64,000 bases of DNA from Candidatus Villigracilis vicinus (GCA_016721315.1 JADKIL010000019.1:140001-204000), one strand, 5' to 3'. Shown: positions 49,883 to 58,989, numbered from the stretch's first letter. Made by a program: numbers and translations. The notes: a model not told the origin generated them from the sequence alone.

Positions 49883-50527
49883 CTATTTTTGTTCGAAGGC
49901 GAGCAGCACATCTTGTGGAGAGAGTTCTTCGAGCGCAAGGCGTTTTTTGAGGCGCAACCGGGCATCATGCAATAACTTGTATAGCGCATTACGGTTGGTC
50001 TTCATGCGCTTGGCGGCTTCTTCCATCGGAACATCCTGCAAGCCGAGCATGACGAGCGCTTCCCGCTGCTTGGGAGTCAACTCTTCCTCTAAAATGCGGC
50101 GGACGCGGGTGATCATATCCTTGCGCTCTGCCGAGGTTTCGGGGGACGCATGGGGGTCGGCAAGTAAGCCGGGTGGCGGGGGGGCGTCTTCGTTCTCGGT
50201 CAATTCGTCGAGTGAGGCGTCGCGCCAGCGTTTGCGACGAAGTTCGGTCAGGGCAATACGAATGGCGATCTTGTGTACCCAGGTAGTGAAGAGACTTCTT
50301 CCTTCAAAGGTATCCAACTGGTCTAAAACACGCAGCAGGGTTTCCTGAGTGACTTCTTCCACCAAGGGCGGAAAAAGTGGGTCATCTGAGGATAACCAGC
50401 GGGAAAGGGCATACGGCAGACCCTTTTGGATGATCGTGCGAAGGTCGGCGAGGGCTTCCTCATGGATAGCGCCAGTGCTGCGTAAGTCGTTGAGCCAGGT
50501 TTCGTTGGTGCGGGATGTCATACTCAT
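49883..50527 (-). CDS. ECF-type RNA polymerase sigma factor
   Basis: This 214-aa sigma factor has region 2 (LVEEVTQETLLRVLDQLDTFEGRSLFTTWVHKIAIR) and region 4 (LTPKQREALVMLGLQDVPMEEAAKRMKTNRNALYKLLHDARLRLKK). The linker between them (about 105-130) is acidic and Pro-rich. A TATAAT (complement of 50530-50535) lies 2 nt before the first ATG and 8 nt before a second ATG two codons later (50521). The mRNA is probably leaderless and may start from the second ATG. The following gene encodes a zinc-binding anti-sigma-like protein. Confidence 0.9.
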   Translation of the reverse strand: MSMTSRTNETWLNDLRSTGAIHEEALADLRTIIQKGLPYALSRWLSSDDPLFPPLVEEVTQETLLRVLDQLDTFEGRSLFTTWVHKIAIRIALTELRRKRWRDASLDELTENEDAPPPPGLLADPHASPETSAERKDMITRVRRILEEELTPKQREALVMLGLQDVPMEEAAKRMKTNRNALYKLLHDARLRLKKRLALEELSPQDVLLAFEQK

Positions 50528-50529
50528 TC

Positions 50530-50535
50530 ATTATA
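50530..50535 (-). promoter_or_regulatory. -10 element of the sigma-factor gene, probably leaderless
   Basis: A perfect TATAAT on the minus strand ends 8 nt before the ATG at 50521 and 2 nt before the one at 50527. No ribosome binding site or clear -35 is seen. Confidence 0.5.
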
Positions 50536-50617
50536 AAAGAGTGTTGCAGATTTTTCGGCTTCTTTGAGAGATTCTGATAGTTCTATTATCTTTTATGCTT
50601 GTTGCTAAAGAATAAAA

Positions 50618-50641
50618 AAACCGCCTTTTAAAAGGCGGTTT
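50618..50641 (-). terminator. Terminator of the tRNA-Val transcript
   Basis: AAACCGCCTTTT/AAAAGGCGGTTT forms a perfect stem. On the minus strand TTTTTTT follows, just after the tRNA 3' end. Confidence 0.88.
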
Positions 50642-50643
50642 GC

Positions 50644-50720
50644 TGGTGGGCGCACAGGGACTCGAACCCCGGACCCCTACTGTGTGATAGTAGTGCTCTA
50701 ACCAACTGAGCTATGCACCC
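50644..50720 (-). tRNA. tRNA-Val (anticodon CAC)
   Basis: This 77-nt cloverleaf has an encoded CCA. The acceptor GGGTGCA pairs with TGCGCCC, the D arm is GCTC...GAGC, the anticodon stem CTACT/AGTAG encloses loop ATCACAC (anticodon CAC), and the T arm has loop TTCGAGT. The arrangement GTTGGTTAGAGCAC...GGGGTC is like other valine tRNAs. Positions 32 and 38 (A and C) are unusual. It reads GTG codons. A strong promoter and terminator make it a single-gene unit. Confidence 0.9.
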
Positions 50721-50734
50721 AACGAAGCGACGGG

Positions 50735-50763
50735 ATTATAGCCGAGCCTCGTTTCTTTTGCAA
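50735..50763 (-). promoter_or_regulatory. Strong promoter of tRNA-Val
   Basis: On the minus strand TTGCAA (50758-50763), a 17-bp spacer and a perfect TATAAT (complement of 50735-50740) lie 14 nt before the tRNA. Confidence 0.85.
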
Positions 50764-50766
50764 GGA

Positions 50767-52268
50767 TTAATGCGTTAGGTCTTCGGGTTGGAAGCAGGCT
50801 TCATAGTTCGCACCAATAATGACACGGTATTGCACCTTGCTGTTTGGGTCAGGGAGGGCAAGGACGTTGGCGTTGTAGGTTCCCAGCACATTGATGATCG
50901 TCTGTCTCTGGTTGGGGTCCTGGCTGGTGGTGTAATCGACGAGGACTGTATTAGTGTAGTCGCGTTTATCTGCCGGGCTGGTGACAGTTTCGTATCCGGC
51001 GTAGTTCAGGCGTGAGGCAGCCAGAGTTTCCATTGTGTCAAAGTATGAGCCGTTTTGCACTTCCACTGTGATGCTCTCACGTGCTACAGCATAAGTTGAA
51101 AGCGTGGTGGCTTCTACAAGCATTTGTTGCAGTGCATCTTCCTGGGGGAGCAGCACAGCGGCGCCGCCGGGGGTCGTCCATGGGAGGACGTAAGGCGGGC
51201 GGATGTAATAACTGCGAATATTCGCGTTGGTGAAGTTGACTGTGTACGGTGTCAGGCTGAGCATATCACCCAGTCCCATGTCGGTAATGACGGTGCTGGA
51301 GAAATCGTTATACAGTTGGGGAACTTTGCCAAAGGTGCCGGTTTGCAGGGCTTTTGGAAGATGGTACGGATGACTTCCTGCTGGCGGCGTCCGCGGTCAA
51401 AATCGCTGGATTTGGAACGTGAGCGGGCGTACCAAAGTGCCAGATCGCCGTCCATATGAACTTGACCAGGTCCAACAGTGTATAGCCACCAGTTGTTCTC
51501 GTCGTTCTCGTCGAGACCAGGAGAGATCAACCGCCAGTCGGTATATGGGCAGGAGATGGGAACATCGATTCCGCCCAATGTGTCTACCATGCGGCGGAAG
51601 CCGTCGAATTCGACCATGGCAGTATGATCGATACGGATGCCGAAATTTTGCAGAATGGTGTCTTTCAATAATCCCATACCGCCGCCAGCATACCCGCCGG
51701 CTTCTCCGCTTTGGTAGGCTGTGTTGATACGCTGCATCCCGACAGTTGGGATGTAAAGCCAGGTATCACGTGGAATGGAAATGAGCGAAACCTGCCCTTC
51801 GCGGTACCAGACGATGGCGATCAGGATCGTATCGGTACGGTGTGATGTGCCCGCAGGTCTGCGGTCTGAGCCGACAAGCAGAAAATTTACCGTCTCGTTA
51901 CTGGTTAGCAGAGGCGGAGGGGTGATGTCACTTACGCTGGCGGGTTCGGGCGGGGGCGCTGCCTGGTTTGGGAATAACTGTTCAATGAGGGCTGTCGCTG
52001 TCGGCGAGGCTTGAGGCGAAGCGGTTGGGATGGGCGTTTCCGTCGGCAGAAAAAGCTGAGCTGTGGGGTTTGAGTTGTTTTGGTAAATTAAGGGCTGAGT
52101 TGGGGTTGCCAGCGAAGGTTGAAATGGGGTTGGCGTAGGTGAAGCATTTGGTGCTGAAGTGATGAGGATGAAGGGCAACGGGGCTTGTGGCGGGGTGGCT
52201 GGCGCCCCGCACGCAGTAATTAAAACTGCCAGATTGGCGCTGAAAGCAAAGAGGCGGGATATTTTCAT
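50767..52268 (-). CDS. LytR-CpsA-Psr family protein, frameshifted
   Basis: Two minus-strand frames together encode about 500 aa of an LCP phosphotransferase that attaches glycans to the cell wall. The first part has a lipobox-like N-terminus (AVLITAC), a Pro/Thr-rich linker and the LCP core (NFLLVGSDRRPAGTSHRTDTILI, SLISIPRDTWLYIP, RINTAYQSGE, MVEFDGFRRMVDTLGGIDV, YARSRSKSSDFDRGRRQQEVI). The second continues from MGLGDMLSLTPYTV to a C-terminal LytR_C-like domain (VEVQNGSY...AASRLNYAGYETV). Adding one base to the T-run at 51352-51355 joins them (1502 nt becomes 1503). It follows the LysM gene by 34 nt in one envelope operon. Confidence 0.85.
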
Positions 52269-52302
52269 CAATGGATCTGGATTATGCCGGGGGCTGACGC
52301 GC

Positions 52303-53100
52303 TTAAGGCGTAGAAGTTTGTATTGCCGTCGGACTGCCGGTTTGGGTTGGGATGGCGGTGGCGGTGGGAGGCACCAACGTTTGAGTTGGAAGGTAGGTGG
52401 CAGTGAAAGGCAGCACGGTTTGTGTGAATGGTTCGGTTAGGTTGGGGACAACTGTATAGGTAATACCGGGCTGCGGTGTAAAGGTGGGCGTCAATGTAGG
52501 GATGTTTGGCACCCAAAGAATATCGCCGGGGTAGATCAGGTCGCTTGGGTGGCAATTTACAGATTGAATGGTCTTTGCCTGTATGCCATAGCGCGGCGCG
52601 ATGTTAAAGAAGGTATCTCCCCGTTGAACAGTATAGTTATTGATCCAGCCAGAGGCGCCTTTCACACAGACAGGGATGGTGGCAGTGGGTGCGGGGGGGA
52701 CGTAGAAGTTCTTACCTGCAACAAGGCTTTCCACTACAAGGCAGTTCCCGCCTTTCAAAATATCTTTGCTTGTGCCATAACGTATGGCCAGGCTGTCTAA
52801 TGTTTCGCCAATTTGCACAACGATGGCAACCCATCCGGCGGGCGGCGGGCAGTTGGTAGGCGGGACAATAGTATTGGTTGCGGTTGGAGTAAGGGTATCC
52901 ACCTGAATGAGAGGTGTGATGGTTGGCAGAAAGGTTTGTGTGGCAGTGACCGGGATTGGCGATTCTAAAACAATTTGAGTAGGTATCGGCGCTTCTTCCG
53001 GGATAAAGCCAACAAGGGAAATGGATAGCGCACCAAGCGTCAACCCGATCGAAAGGGTCGCCGCAATAAGCGCGTTCCCAAGTTCGCGCACGTCTCGCAT
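52303..53100 (-). CDS. Membrane-anchored LysM-domain protein
   Basis: This 265-aa protein has an N-terminal transmembrane helix (ATLSIGLTLGALSISLVGFI). Two LysM domains follow: about 92-133 (WVAIVVQIGETLDSLAIRYG) and about 152-198 (YTVQRGDTFFNIAPRYGIQ), with Cys residues that may pair. Thr/Pro-rich linkers and tail fill the rest. It would hold to cell-wall glycans. The ATG lies 3 nt after the kinase-like gene stop, and AAGGAAG overlaps that gene's end. It precedes an LCP-family gene, so the operon probably concerns the cell envelope. Confidence 0.85.
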   Translation of the reverse strand: MRDVRELGNALIAATLSIGLTLGALSISLVGFIPEEAPIPTQIVLESPIPVTATQTFLPTITPLIQVDTLTPTATNTIVPPTNCPPPAGWVAIVVQIGETLDSLAIRYGTSKDILKGGNCLVVESLVAGKNFYVPPAPTATIPVCVKGASGWINNYTVQRGDTFFNIAPRYGIQAKTIQSVNCHPSDLIYPGDILWVPNIPTLTPTFTPQPGITYTVVPNLTEPFTQTVLPFTATYLPTQTLVPPTATAIPTQTGSPTAIQTSTP

Positions 53101-53103
53101 CCC

Positions 53104-55446
53104 CTACTTCCTTTTTTGTTTCTCTGCCAGCTTGTCGGCGGAGATGGGCAAAAGTACGCTAAAGGTCGCGCCAACCCCCATTTCACTCTCGACCCAAATA
53201 CGTCCATGCTGTGCTTCGGTCAATGACCTTGCGATGGAGAGCCCTACGCCTGTGTCTCCCACGCCCTGAATAAGCACATTATCTGCACGGTACAGGCGGG
53301 TAAAGACGCGCGGCAGATCTTCGGATGCAATTCCGCCGCCCCGGTCTGTGACTTGGATCAGGATGTATTCCATCCCATCTTCGCTGCGTGTCTGAACCTT
53401 GAGCTTGATCGCCCCTTCGAATGGAGTGGCAGCCCCGGCATTTTGCAGCAAATGAATGACAATCTGTTGAAGCGCCTCACGATCGGCTTGAATGGACGAA
53501 AGTGATTTTGGCAGTTCAAGATGAATGGAGATGTTCTTTTCGCGGATCTGTGAACTGGTGTACGACATGGCATTGTCGATGATCGAATTTATATCAATGG
53601 ATTCAGGTTTGAGATCGTTTAGGTCGGTTGCCAGAGTTGTGATTTGGATCATGTCATCTGTCAGGCTGCGGATGCGCTCCGTGGAGACCTTGATACGGTC
53701 TACGAACTTTCTTTGCAATGCGCCAAGTATCCCCACTGACTCACCAAGCAACAGGTCTGTGTAGCCAACAATGGATGAAAGCGGCTGGCGTAGTTCTTGT
53801 GAAATCGAAGCGATCACTTCTGCCTGTTCCGTACTCTTGGTGGCGATCTGCCCCTTTTCTGATTCAAGCAGTTTCATCCGGGATTCTGCCAACTGGGTTT
53901 GAAGGATCACCACTTCTTGCAGGGTCGCTTTTAATTCATTTTCTGCCTGTGCAGAAGGCAGGTTCTTGGTTGAACGCAGTTCGGCATTTTCTTGTTGCAG
54001 TTGTGTGATGATGCTTTGTGATTCTTCCTGTGCGGCTCTCAAGGAAGCTACATCACCAGACTTGTTCTTTTCCACCTCGGTGCGCGCCGCTTCCACCTGG
54101 CTGTTCAAGTCGCGGATACGTCCTTCCAAGTCTGCCACTTGGGCACGTGCCATATCATTTTGAGTTTCCAACTTGGTGATTCTTTGATTGCGTTGAATGA
54201 TCGGCACCAAAGATGAAGCGATATTCGAAAGGAACGCTTGATCTTCGGCGCTCCATGTTCGGTCGGAGTAGGGGGAAAGCAGGAGAATGCCGCCCAGCGT
54301 TTCTTTCTCCTGTGTGAGGATTGGGACATAGAGCAAGTGACCAGGGTTGGTCAGCCCCAGAATATCGCCCAAGCCTTTAATATCGGCAGAAGTACTGCTG
54401 GAAGGCAGGCGCAAGGGACGCCCGCGTTGGATCGAATTTGCCAGCATGGGGATGGCATTCTTTGAAAGCGACCCGCCCTCCAGGCTGTCTTCGCGAATCA
54501 AGTCGTAGCCGCCAGCAAAGACCATCTGGTTATTGTTATCGGTTAGATAGATCATGAAACACAGGTCGGCAAGCATTGTCTGTGCAATGGCGCGGGTGAT
54601 TGCCTGACTCATTTTGGTGGAGTTGTTTTCGGCTGCCACTGCCAGCAAGGCATGGAATGTTTTCGGGTCTGTGCTGTACCTTCTTCGTTCAGGACGCCCA
54701 ACCGTGTCCTGTTTCAGAATGGTTGGCTTGACCGGTATCGCCGGTTCATTAATGGAAATAGTTGAGAAGCGTTGGGGTAGGGTCAGCAGAATGGGATATG
54801 CCGCAATATATGCGAGGCGCACAATGCCTGAAAAATCGCCTTCCAACTGCGTTAACAATTGACCGGCATGTCCGAGAAAACCCAGAAACATCAGGATAAT
54901 GCCATACCACATCCCATCCGGCTTGCGGATGAAGAGTACTGCCATGCCAAGCAAAGCCATAACCAGCGAAACAGACTGCCAAATCAGGTCGTCGACGGTC
55001 AGGTTGTAGCTGAGGGTTGCCGCAGAAGGGTCAGCAATCTGCTGTTGCCAGGAGATTAAGCTCAAACCTAATGCGGTGATAATGAACATACTAAGCAGTG
55101 TCGCGGCGGCATCTGCTTTGCGGTTTGGCTCAGGAAAGGCATAGAGCCAGGTGATCCAAATGATACTGAACACCATAAAAGCGCGGTCGGTCGGTGGCAG
55201 AACTGCTTTGGGATCCACTATTTCCTGCCACCCCAACCCGCTGAATAGAAACATGAAAATTTGTGCGCCCAACAGTACGATCAGACCGATGAAAGCCCGA
55301 CGTGCCTGTGGAAACTCGCTTGCCCGCCAATGATTAAACGCCGATTGCAACGCGCTGGCTATTACGAACACCAACACGATGTAATAGATGAGGTCTCCAG
55401 GTGGGACAGTGAGTTGAGTTAGCACTAATTGAATGAAATCGTTCAT
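53104..55446 (-). CDS. Membrane GAF sensor protein of histidine-kinase type lacking the acceptor His
   Basis: This 780-aa protein has about seven N-terminal transmembrane helices (to about residue 225) and a GAF domain (about 265-420). A long coiled coil (about 425-540, RITKLETQNDMARAQVADLE), a HisKA-like region and a HATPase domain follow (HLLQNAGAAT, VTDRGGGI, GDTGVGLSIAR). The H-box reads SISQELRQPLSS: Gln550 replaces the phospho-accepting His, while the ATP-binding boxes look intact. It may act as a pseudokinase or partner of another kinase. TATAAT ends 9 nt before the ATG. LysM and LCP genes follow in the same operon, so its target may be the envelope. Confidence 0.88.
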   Translation of the reverse strand: MNDFIQLVLTQLTVPPGDLIYYIVLVFVIASALQSAFNHWRASEFPQARRAFIGLIVLLGAQIFMFLFSGLGWQEIVDPKAVLPPTDRAFMVFSIIWITWLYAFPEPNRKADAAATLLSMFIITALGLSLISWQQQIADPSAATLSYNLTVDDLIWQSVSLVMALLGMAVLFIRKPDGMWYGIILMFLGFLGHAGQLLTQLEGDFSGIVRLAYIAAYPILLTLPQRFSTISINEPAIPVKPTILKQDTVGRPERRRYSTDPKTFHALLAVAAENNSTKMSQAITRAIAQTMLADLCFMIYLTDNNNQMVFAGGYDLIREDSLEGGSLSKNAIPMLANSIQRGRPLRLPSSSTSADIKGLGDILGLTNPGHLLYVPILTQEKETLGGILLLSPYSDRTWSAEDQAFLSNIASSLVPIIQRNQRITKLETQNDMARAQVADLEGRIRDLNSQVEAARTEVEKNKSGDVASLRAAQEESQSIITQLQQENAELRSTKNLPSAQAENELKATLQEVVILQTQLAESRMKLLESEKGQIATKSTEQAEVIASISQELRQPLSSIVGYTDLLLGESVGILGALQRKFVDRIKVSTERIRSLTDDMIQITTLATDLNDLKPESIDINSIIDNAMSYTSSQIREKNISIHLELPKSLSSIQADREALQQIVIHLLQNAGAATPFEGAIKLKVQTRSEDGMEYILIQVTDRGGGIASEDLPRVFTRLYRADNVLIQGVGDTGVGLSIARSLTEAQHGRIWVESEMGVGATFSVLLPISADKLAEKQKRK

Positions 55447-55455
55447 GCGGTCGTG

Positions 55456-55489
55456 ATTATACTGCCAGTTCTGTAATATAGCGTAGAAT
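55456..55489. promoter_or_regulatory. Back-to-back -10 elements of two divergent genes
   Basis: On the minus strand TATAAT (complement of 55456-55461) ends 9 nt before the kinase-like gene. On the plus strand TAGAAT (55484-55489) ends 7 nt before the TPR gene. The two ATGs are only 50 bp apart, and neither has a ribosome binding site. Confidence 0.5.
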
Positions 55490-55496
55490 TGAAATT

Positions 55497-56891
55497 ATGT
55501 TGCGACAAAAGGCAAATCTGTATTGGGTTGGCGCGATTCTTGCCATTTTCATTATCTTTCCGATACTTTTTACCGGCTATTCCAATCTGAAACGGGCTGA
55601 AGATGCAAAAAAAGAAGGCGATTTCGCGGCGGCATCGCAAGCATATGCCCAAACGGCGAAATTTTTCTTCTGGCAGCAGGGGTTATATGAGCAGGCAGGG
55701 ATCAATGCTGTCAAAGCCGGTAATTTTTCAGAGGCAATCCCATATTTTCAGAAACAGGCAACTCTCTCGGAAGAAGGCTGGTATTGGTTTTGCAGCGCCC
55801 ATCTGCAACTCGGTGAGTTGGATGCCGCCTTATCGGTATGCGGCGAAGGCGTAAATCAATATGACTCTGCCGAGTTGTACAGCCTGCTTGCCTTCACCTA
55901 TCGTACTCAAAAAAAGTGGGACTCGGAAATGCGCGCCCTTACGGAACAAGCCCGCTTGGATCCGTCGGATGCTTTCATTGCATATCGACTGGGTTTGCTG
56001 TTGACCTTGTATGCTCCTGATGCTGCCTTGCCCGAATTGACGCGCGCCTCGGCACTTAACCCCGAAGTTGACTCTGCCGCCCAAGCCCTTCGCACCGCTC
56101 TGGCGGTTTCCAGTCAGTTAAGTGACCCATCCATGAAATTGGTTGTTGTTGGTCAGACATTTGGATTGGTTCAAGACTGGGAGCTGGCACAGGCAGCATT
56201 TGAACAGGCGCTTCAACTCGATGAAAAAAATGCCGAGGCGTGGGCATGGCTTGGAGAGGCAAAGCAACAAACCGGTGGGGATGGAAGCGTGGAACTCGAC
56301 AAAGCCTTGTCGCTTGACCGTAGCTCTGTCAACGTGCGCGCGTTGCGCGGTCTATATTGGAGTCGTCAGGGAAAATATGAACAAATGCTCGCGGAATATT
56401 TGCTCGCGGCGCGGAACGAACCACAGAATCCGCGCTGGCAGGCAAGCATTGGCGAAGCGTATATGAAACTTGGCGACCTGGTGGAGGCGCTGACGGCATA
56501 TCAACGCGCGGTGGAGCTTGCCCCAACCGAAGCAGAATATTGGCGGCTGTTGGCGCTGTTTTGCGTGGACAATAATGTACAGGTGGAAACGTTGGGAATG
56601 CAAGCAGCGCAACAAGCGCTAGTACTTGCCCCGAACGACCCTGCTGCTTTGGATGTGTTGGGATATGCTTATCTCTCCACCGGCCGATATGCGAACGCGG
56701 AAGAAACTTTGAATCTTGCGATCGAACTTGAGCCGCAGCTGTATTCTGCTCATCTTCATCTGGCGATCACCTTCCTTGCCGAGGGCAATCGCGCAGCCGC
56801 TTTCAACTCGTTGACCTATGTGCGTGATGCGGAAGGTGCTGGTGTTTATAGGGAAACCGCCCGTCAGTTATTGGACAAATATTTTCAATGA
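55497..56891 (+). CDS. Membrane-anchored tetratricopeptide-repeat protein
   Basis: This 464-aa protein has one N-terminal membrane anchor (YWVGAILAIFIIFPILFTG). At least eight TPR-like helical pairs follow through the rest, such as GDFAAASQAYAQTAKFFFWQQ, DWELAQAAFEQALQLDEKNAEAW, GDLVEALTAYQRAVELAPTEAEYW and GRYANAEETLNLAIELEPQLYSAH. TPRs are protein-binding scaffolds. The start seems leaderless (TAGAAT 7 nt upstream). A lipoprotein gene follows 13 nt later. Its partner is unknown, but it is divergent from the envelope operon. Confidence 0.85.
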   Translation: MLRQKANLYWVGAILAIFIIFPILFTGYSNLKRAEDAKKEGDFAAASQAYAQTAKFFFWQQGLYEQAGINAVKAGNFSEAIPYFQKQATLSEEGWYWFCSAHLQLGELDAALSVCGEGVNQYDSAELYSLLAFTYRTQKKWDSEMRALTEQARLDPSDAFIAYRLGLLLTLYAPDAALPELTRASALNPEVDSAAQALRTALAVSSQLSDPSMKLVVVGQTFGLVQDWELAQAAFEQALQLDEKNAEAWAWLGEAKQQTGGDGSVELDKALSLDRSSVNVRALRGLYWSRQGKYEQMLAEYLLAARNEPQNPRWQASIGEAYMKLGDLVEALTAYQRAVELAPTEAEYWRLLALFCVDNNVQVETLGMQAAQQALVLAPNDPAALDVLGYAYLSTGRYANAEETLNLAIELEPQLYSAHLHLAITFLAEGNRAAAFNSLTYVRDAEGAGVYRETARQLLDKYFQ

Positions 56892-56897
56892 TAAAAT
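56892..56897 (+). promoter_or_regulatory. -10 element of a leaderless promoter for the lipoprotein gene
   Basis: TAAAAT ends 7 nt before the ATG at 56905 and overlaps the stop of the TPR gene. No ribosome binding site is seen. Confidence 0.5.
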
Positions 56898-56904
56898 CAC
56901 GCCC

Positions 56905-57561
56905 ATGAATCGTTCCTTCTCTTTGTTGTTCGTTTCGATATTTTTGTTGACGGCATGCGCAGGCACTCCTGCGGCGCAGAATACACAAGCTCCCGCGGCG
57001 GCGCAGCCTTCCGGCTCGGTTCTTTTTCAAGATGATTTTGCACAAACCGCCACCGGTTGGGACCGCCTGATGGTCACTGAAGGGGTGATGGATTATTACT
57101 CGGGCGGGTATCGCGTCCTCGTCAATGCGTTGCAGACGAATTTCTGGGCAACCCCGCGGCGTAGTTTTGCCGATGTGCGCATCGAAGTGGATACCGGCAA
57201 GATGGCAGGACCCGATGAGAATCGCATCGGCGTGCTTTGCCGCTATAACGGCAAGGATTATTACTTCTTTCTCATCACAAGCGATGGGTTTTACAGCATG
57301 GGGCTTTTCAAAGATGGGCAGGCTTCCCTGCTTGGTCAGCCTGAAATGCAATTCTCAGCCAACATCAACAAAGGTGTTGCGGTCAATCATCTCCGTGCAG
57401 ATTGCGCCGGAACCACACTCACGTTTTACGTGAATGGGTTTCAACTCGCGCAGGTGCAGGATGCCACCCTGCCCGCCGGTGATGTAGGCTTGCTGGCTGG
57501 CACCTTCGGCGAACCCGGGGTTGATGTGATCTTCGATAATTTCGTGGTGCTGCAACCCTAG
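56905..57561 (+). CDS. Lipoprotein with a LamG/DUF1080-like jelly-roll domain
   Basis: This 218-aa secreted lipoprotein has a signal helix with lipobox FLLTAC (Cys18) and an Ala/Pro-rich linker. A beta-rich domain of about 170 aa follows (FQDDFAQTATGWDRL, RIEVDTGKMAGPDENRIGVLCRYNGKDYYFF, LTFYVNGFQLAQVQDATLPAGDVGLLAGT, DVIFDNFVVLQP). This sheet pattern matches the concanavalin-like 3-keto-disaccharide hydrolase/LamG fold, often used to bind sugars. No catalytic residues are assigned. The ATG at 56905 is chosen because the longer frame reads back into the TPR gene. Confidence 0.75.
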   Translation: MNRSFSLLFVSIFLLTACAGTPAAQNTQAPAAAQPSGSVLFQDDFAQTATGWDRLMVTEGVMDYYSGGYRVLVNALQTNFWATPRRSFADVRIEVDTGKMAGPDENRIGVLCRYNGKDYYFFLITSDGFYSMGLFKDGQASLLGQPEMQFSANINKGVAVNHLRADCAGTTLTFYVNGFQLAQVQDATLPAGDVGLLAGTFGEPGVDVIFDNFVVLQP

Positions 57562-57633
57562 TTTGAATTGATTCTTTTGAGAAGCTGATAAAGCTTTGTT
57601 CGTACCAAGACATACCGCATCCTTATTATTTCC

Positions 57634-58908
57634 ATGAAGATATTTCTCGATACCATCGGCTGTCGTTTGAATCAAGCGGAGATCGAATCCATGTCGCGCC
57701 AATTTCGTGCCGCCGGGCATGAGATCGTTGCTGCGGCCGAACATGCCGATATGGCTGTGGTCAACACCTGTGCAGTCACCACGCAAGCGGCGTCTGATTC
57801 ACGCGGTAAGATCCGAACGATTGCCCGTGCGGGGGTTAATGAGATCGTCGCCACCGGTTGCTGGACCTCGATCCAACCAAATGAAGCGGCGGCGTTGCCG
57901 AACGTCAGACATGTAGTTGCAAATGATAAAAAAGACCTGCTCGTTCCAGAAGTCCTTGGTTTACCCATGGAATCTTTTGAGAAGGAGCCGATGGATCGTA
58001 TCCCCATTCCTGGTCTGCACCGACGCACGCGCGCCTTCATAAAAGTGCAGGATGGGTGTGACAACAAATGTACATTCTGTGTTACCACCATTGCGCGGGG
58101 GGAAGGGCGTTCTCGTCCGCTTGGCGATGTGATTGCAGATGTTAACGCGGCTCTGGCTGGCGGCTCGAAAGAGATCGTCTTAACCGGCGTACACCTCGGT
58201 TCGTGGGGGCAGGATCTCGGCGCTCAGCATCTGCGCGACCTGGTCCATGCGCTTTTGCGGGAAACGGATGTTAAACGCCTGCGACTCTCTTCTCTTGAAC
58301 CTTGGGACTTGGATGCAGACTTCTTCTCTCTGTGGAATGACAAGCGCCTCATGCCTCACCTGCACCTGCCGCTGCAATCTGGCAGCGACTCTACCCTGAA
58401 GCGGATGGCTCGCAAGACCACCCCCGACTCTTTCCGTGGGTTGGTTCAAGCTGCCCGAAGTATCATGCCGGATGTTGCCATTACGACCGATCTCATTGCT
58501 GGATTCCCCGGTGAAACGGACGAAGAGTTTTCCGAGACTTTGAATTTTGTACGTGAGATGAACTTCTCTGGCGGGCACGTTTTTACCTATTCGCCGCGCC
58601 CCGGCACCGGGGCAGCGAGGATGAAGGGGCAGATCAAGCTCGAGGTTGGCAAGAGGCGGAATCGCATCCTGCAGGCGGCAATCGAAGAGTCGGCAACGTC
58701 TTATCGTGAAAAATTCATCGGGCAGACCATGTCCGTATTATGGGAGTCGACTACGGAGTACGGCGAATACGGTTGGCGCATGGAGGGCTGGACGGGCAAT
58801 TATTTGCGAGTATCTGCAATAGCCGCTTCACCTCGTTGGAATGAAGTAGACGATGTGATGCTGCTTGCCGCTACAGATGGTCTTGTTCAGGGAGATATCC
58901 TTTTATGA
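57634..58908 (+). CDS. mtaB: tRNA t6A37 methylthiotransferase MtaB
   Basis: This 424-aa radical-SAM enzyme adds a methylthio group to N6-threonylcarbamoyladenosine at tRNA position 37. The N-terminal UPF0004 domain has three cluster Cys (Cys10 in TIGCRLNQAE, Cys46 in VVNTCAVTT, Cys76 in VATGCWTS). The radical-SAM CxxxCxxC is at Cys142, 146 and 149 (GCDNKCTFCVTTIARGEGRS). LHLPLQSGSDSTLKRMARK, TTDLIAGFPGETDEEF and a C-terminal TRAM-like domain follow. The sequence GCRLNQAE and short TRAM favour MtaB over MiaB or RimO. No ribosome binding site is seen. Confidence 0.93.
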   Translation: MKIFLDTIGCRLNQAEIESMSRQFRAAGHEIVAAAEHADMAVVNTCAVTTQAASDSRGKIRTIARAGVNEIVATGCWTSIQPNEAAALPNVRHVVANDKKDLLVPEVLGLPMESFEKEPMDRIPIPGLHRRTRAFIKVQDGCDNKCTFCVTTIARGEGRSRPLGDVIADVNAALAGGSKEIVLTGVHLGSWGQDLGAQHLRDLVHALLRETDVKRLRLSSLEPWDLDADFFSLWNDKRLMPHLHLPLQSGSDSTLKRMARKTTPDSFRGLVQAARSIMPDVAITTDLIAGFPGETDEEFSETLNFVREMNFSGGHVFTYSPRPGTGAARMKGQIKLEVGKRRNRILQAAIEESATSYREKFIGQTMSVLWESTTEYGEYGWRMEGWTGNYLRVSAIAASPRWNEVDDVMLLAATDGLVQGDILL

Positions 58909-58983
58909 AAAATATTTTCCCGCTCAACATGTATAGAAGACTTGTTATTACAAATGTCACTTCTTGTAATTTCAGACTGACTT

Positions 58984-58989
58984 TATAAT
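58984..58989 (+). promoter_or_regulatory. -10 element upstream of folD
   Basis: A perfect TATAAT lies 36 nt before the folD ATG; AAAGGAG follows as ribosome binding site. The -35 is weak (TTCTTG at 17 bp spacing). Confidence 0.45.
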
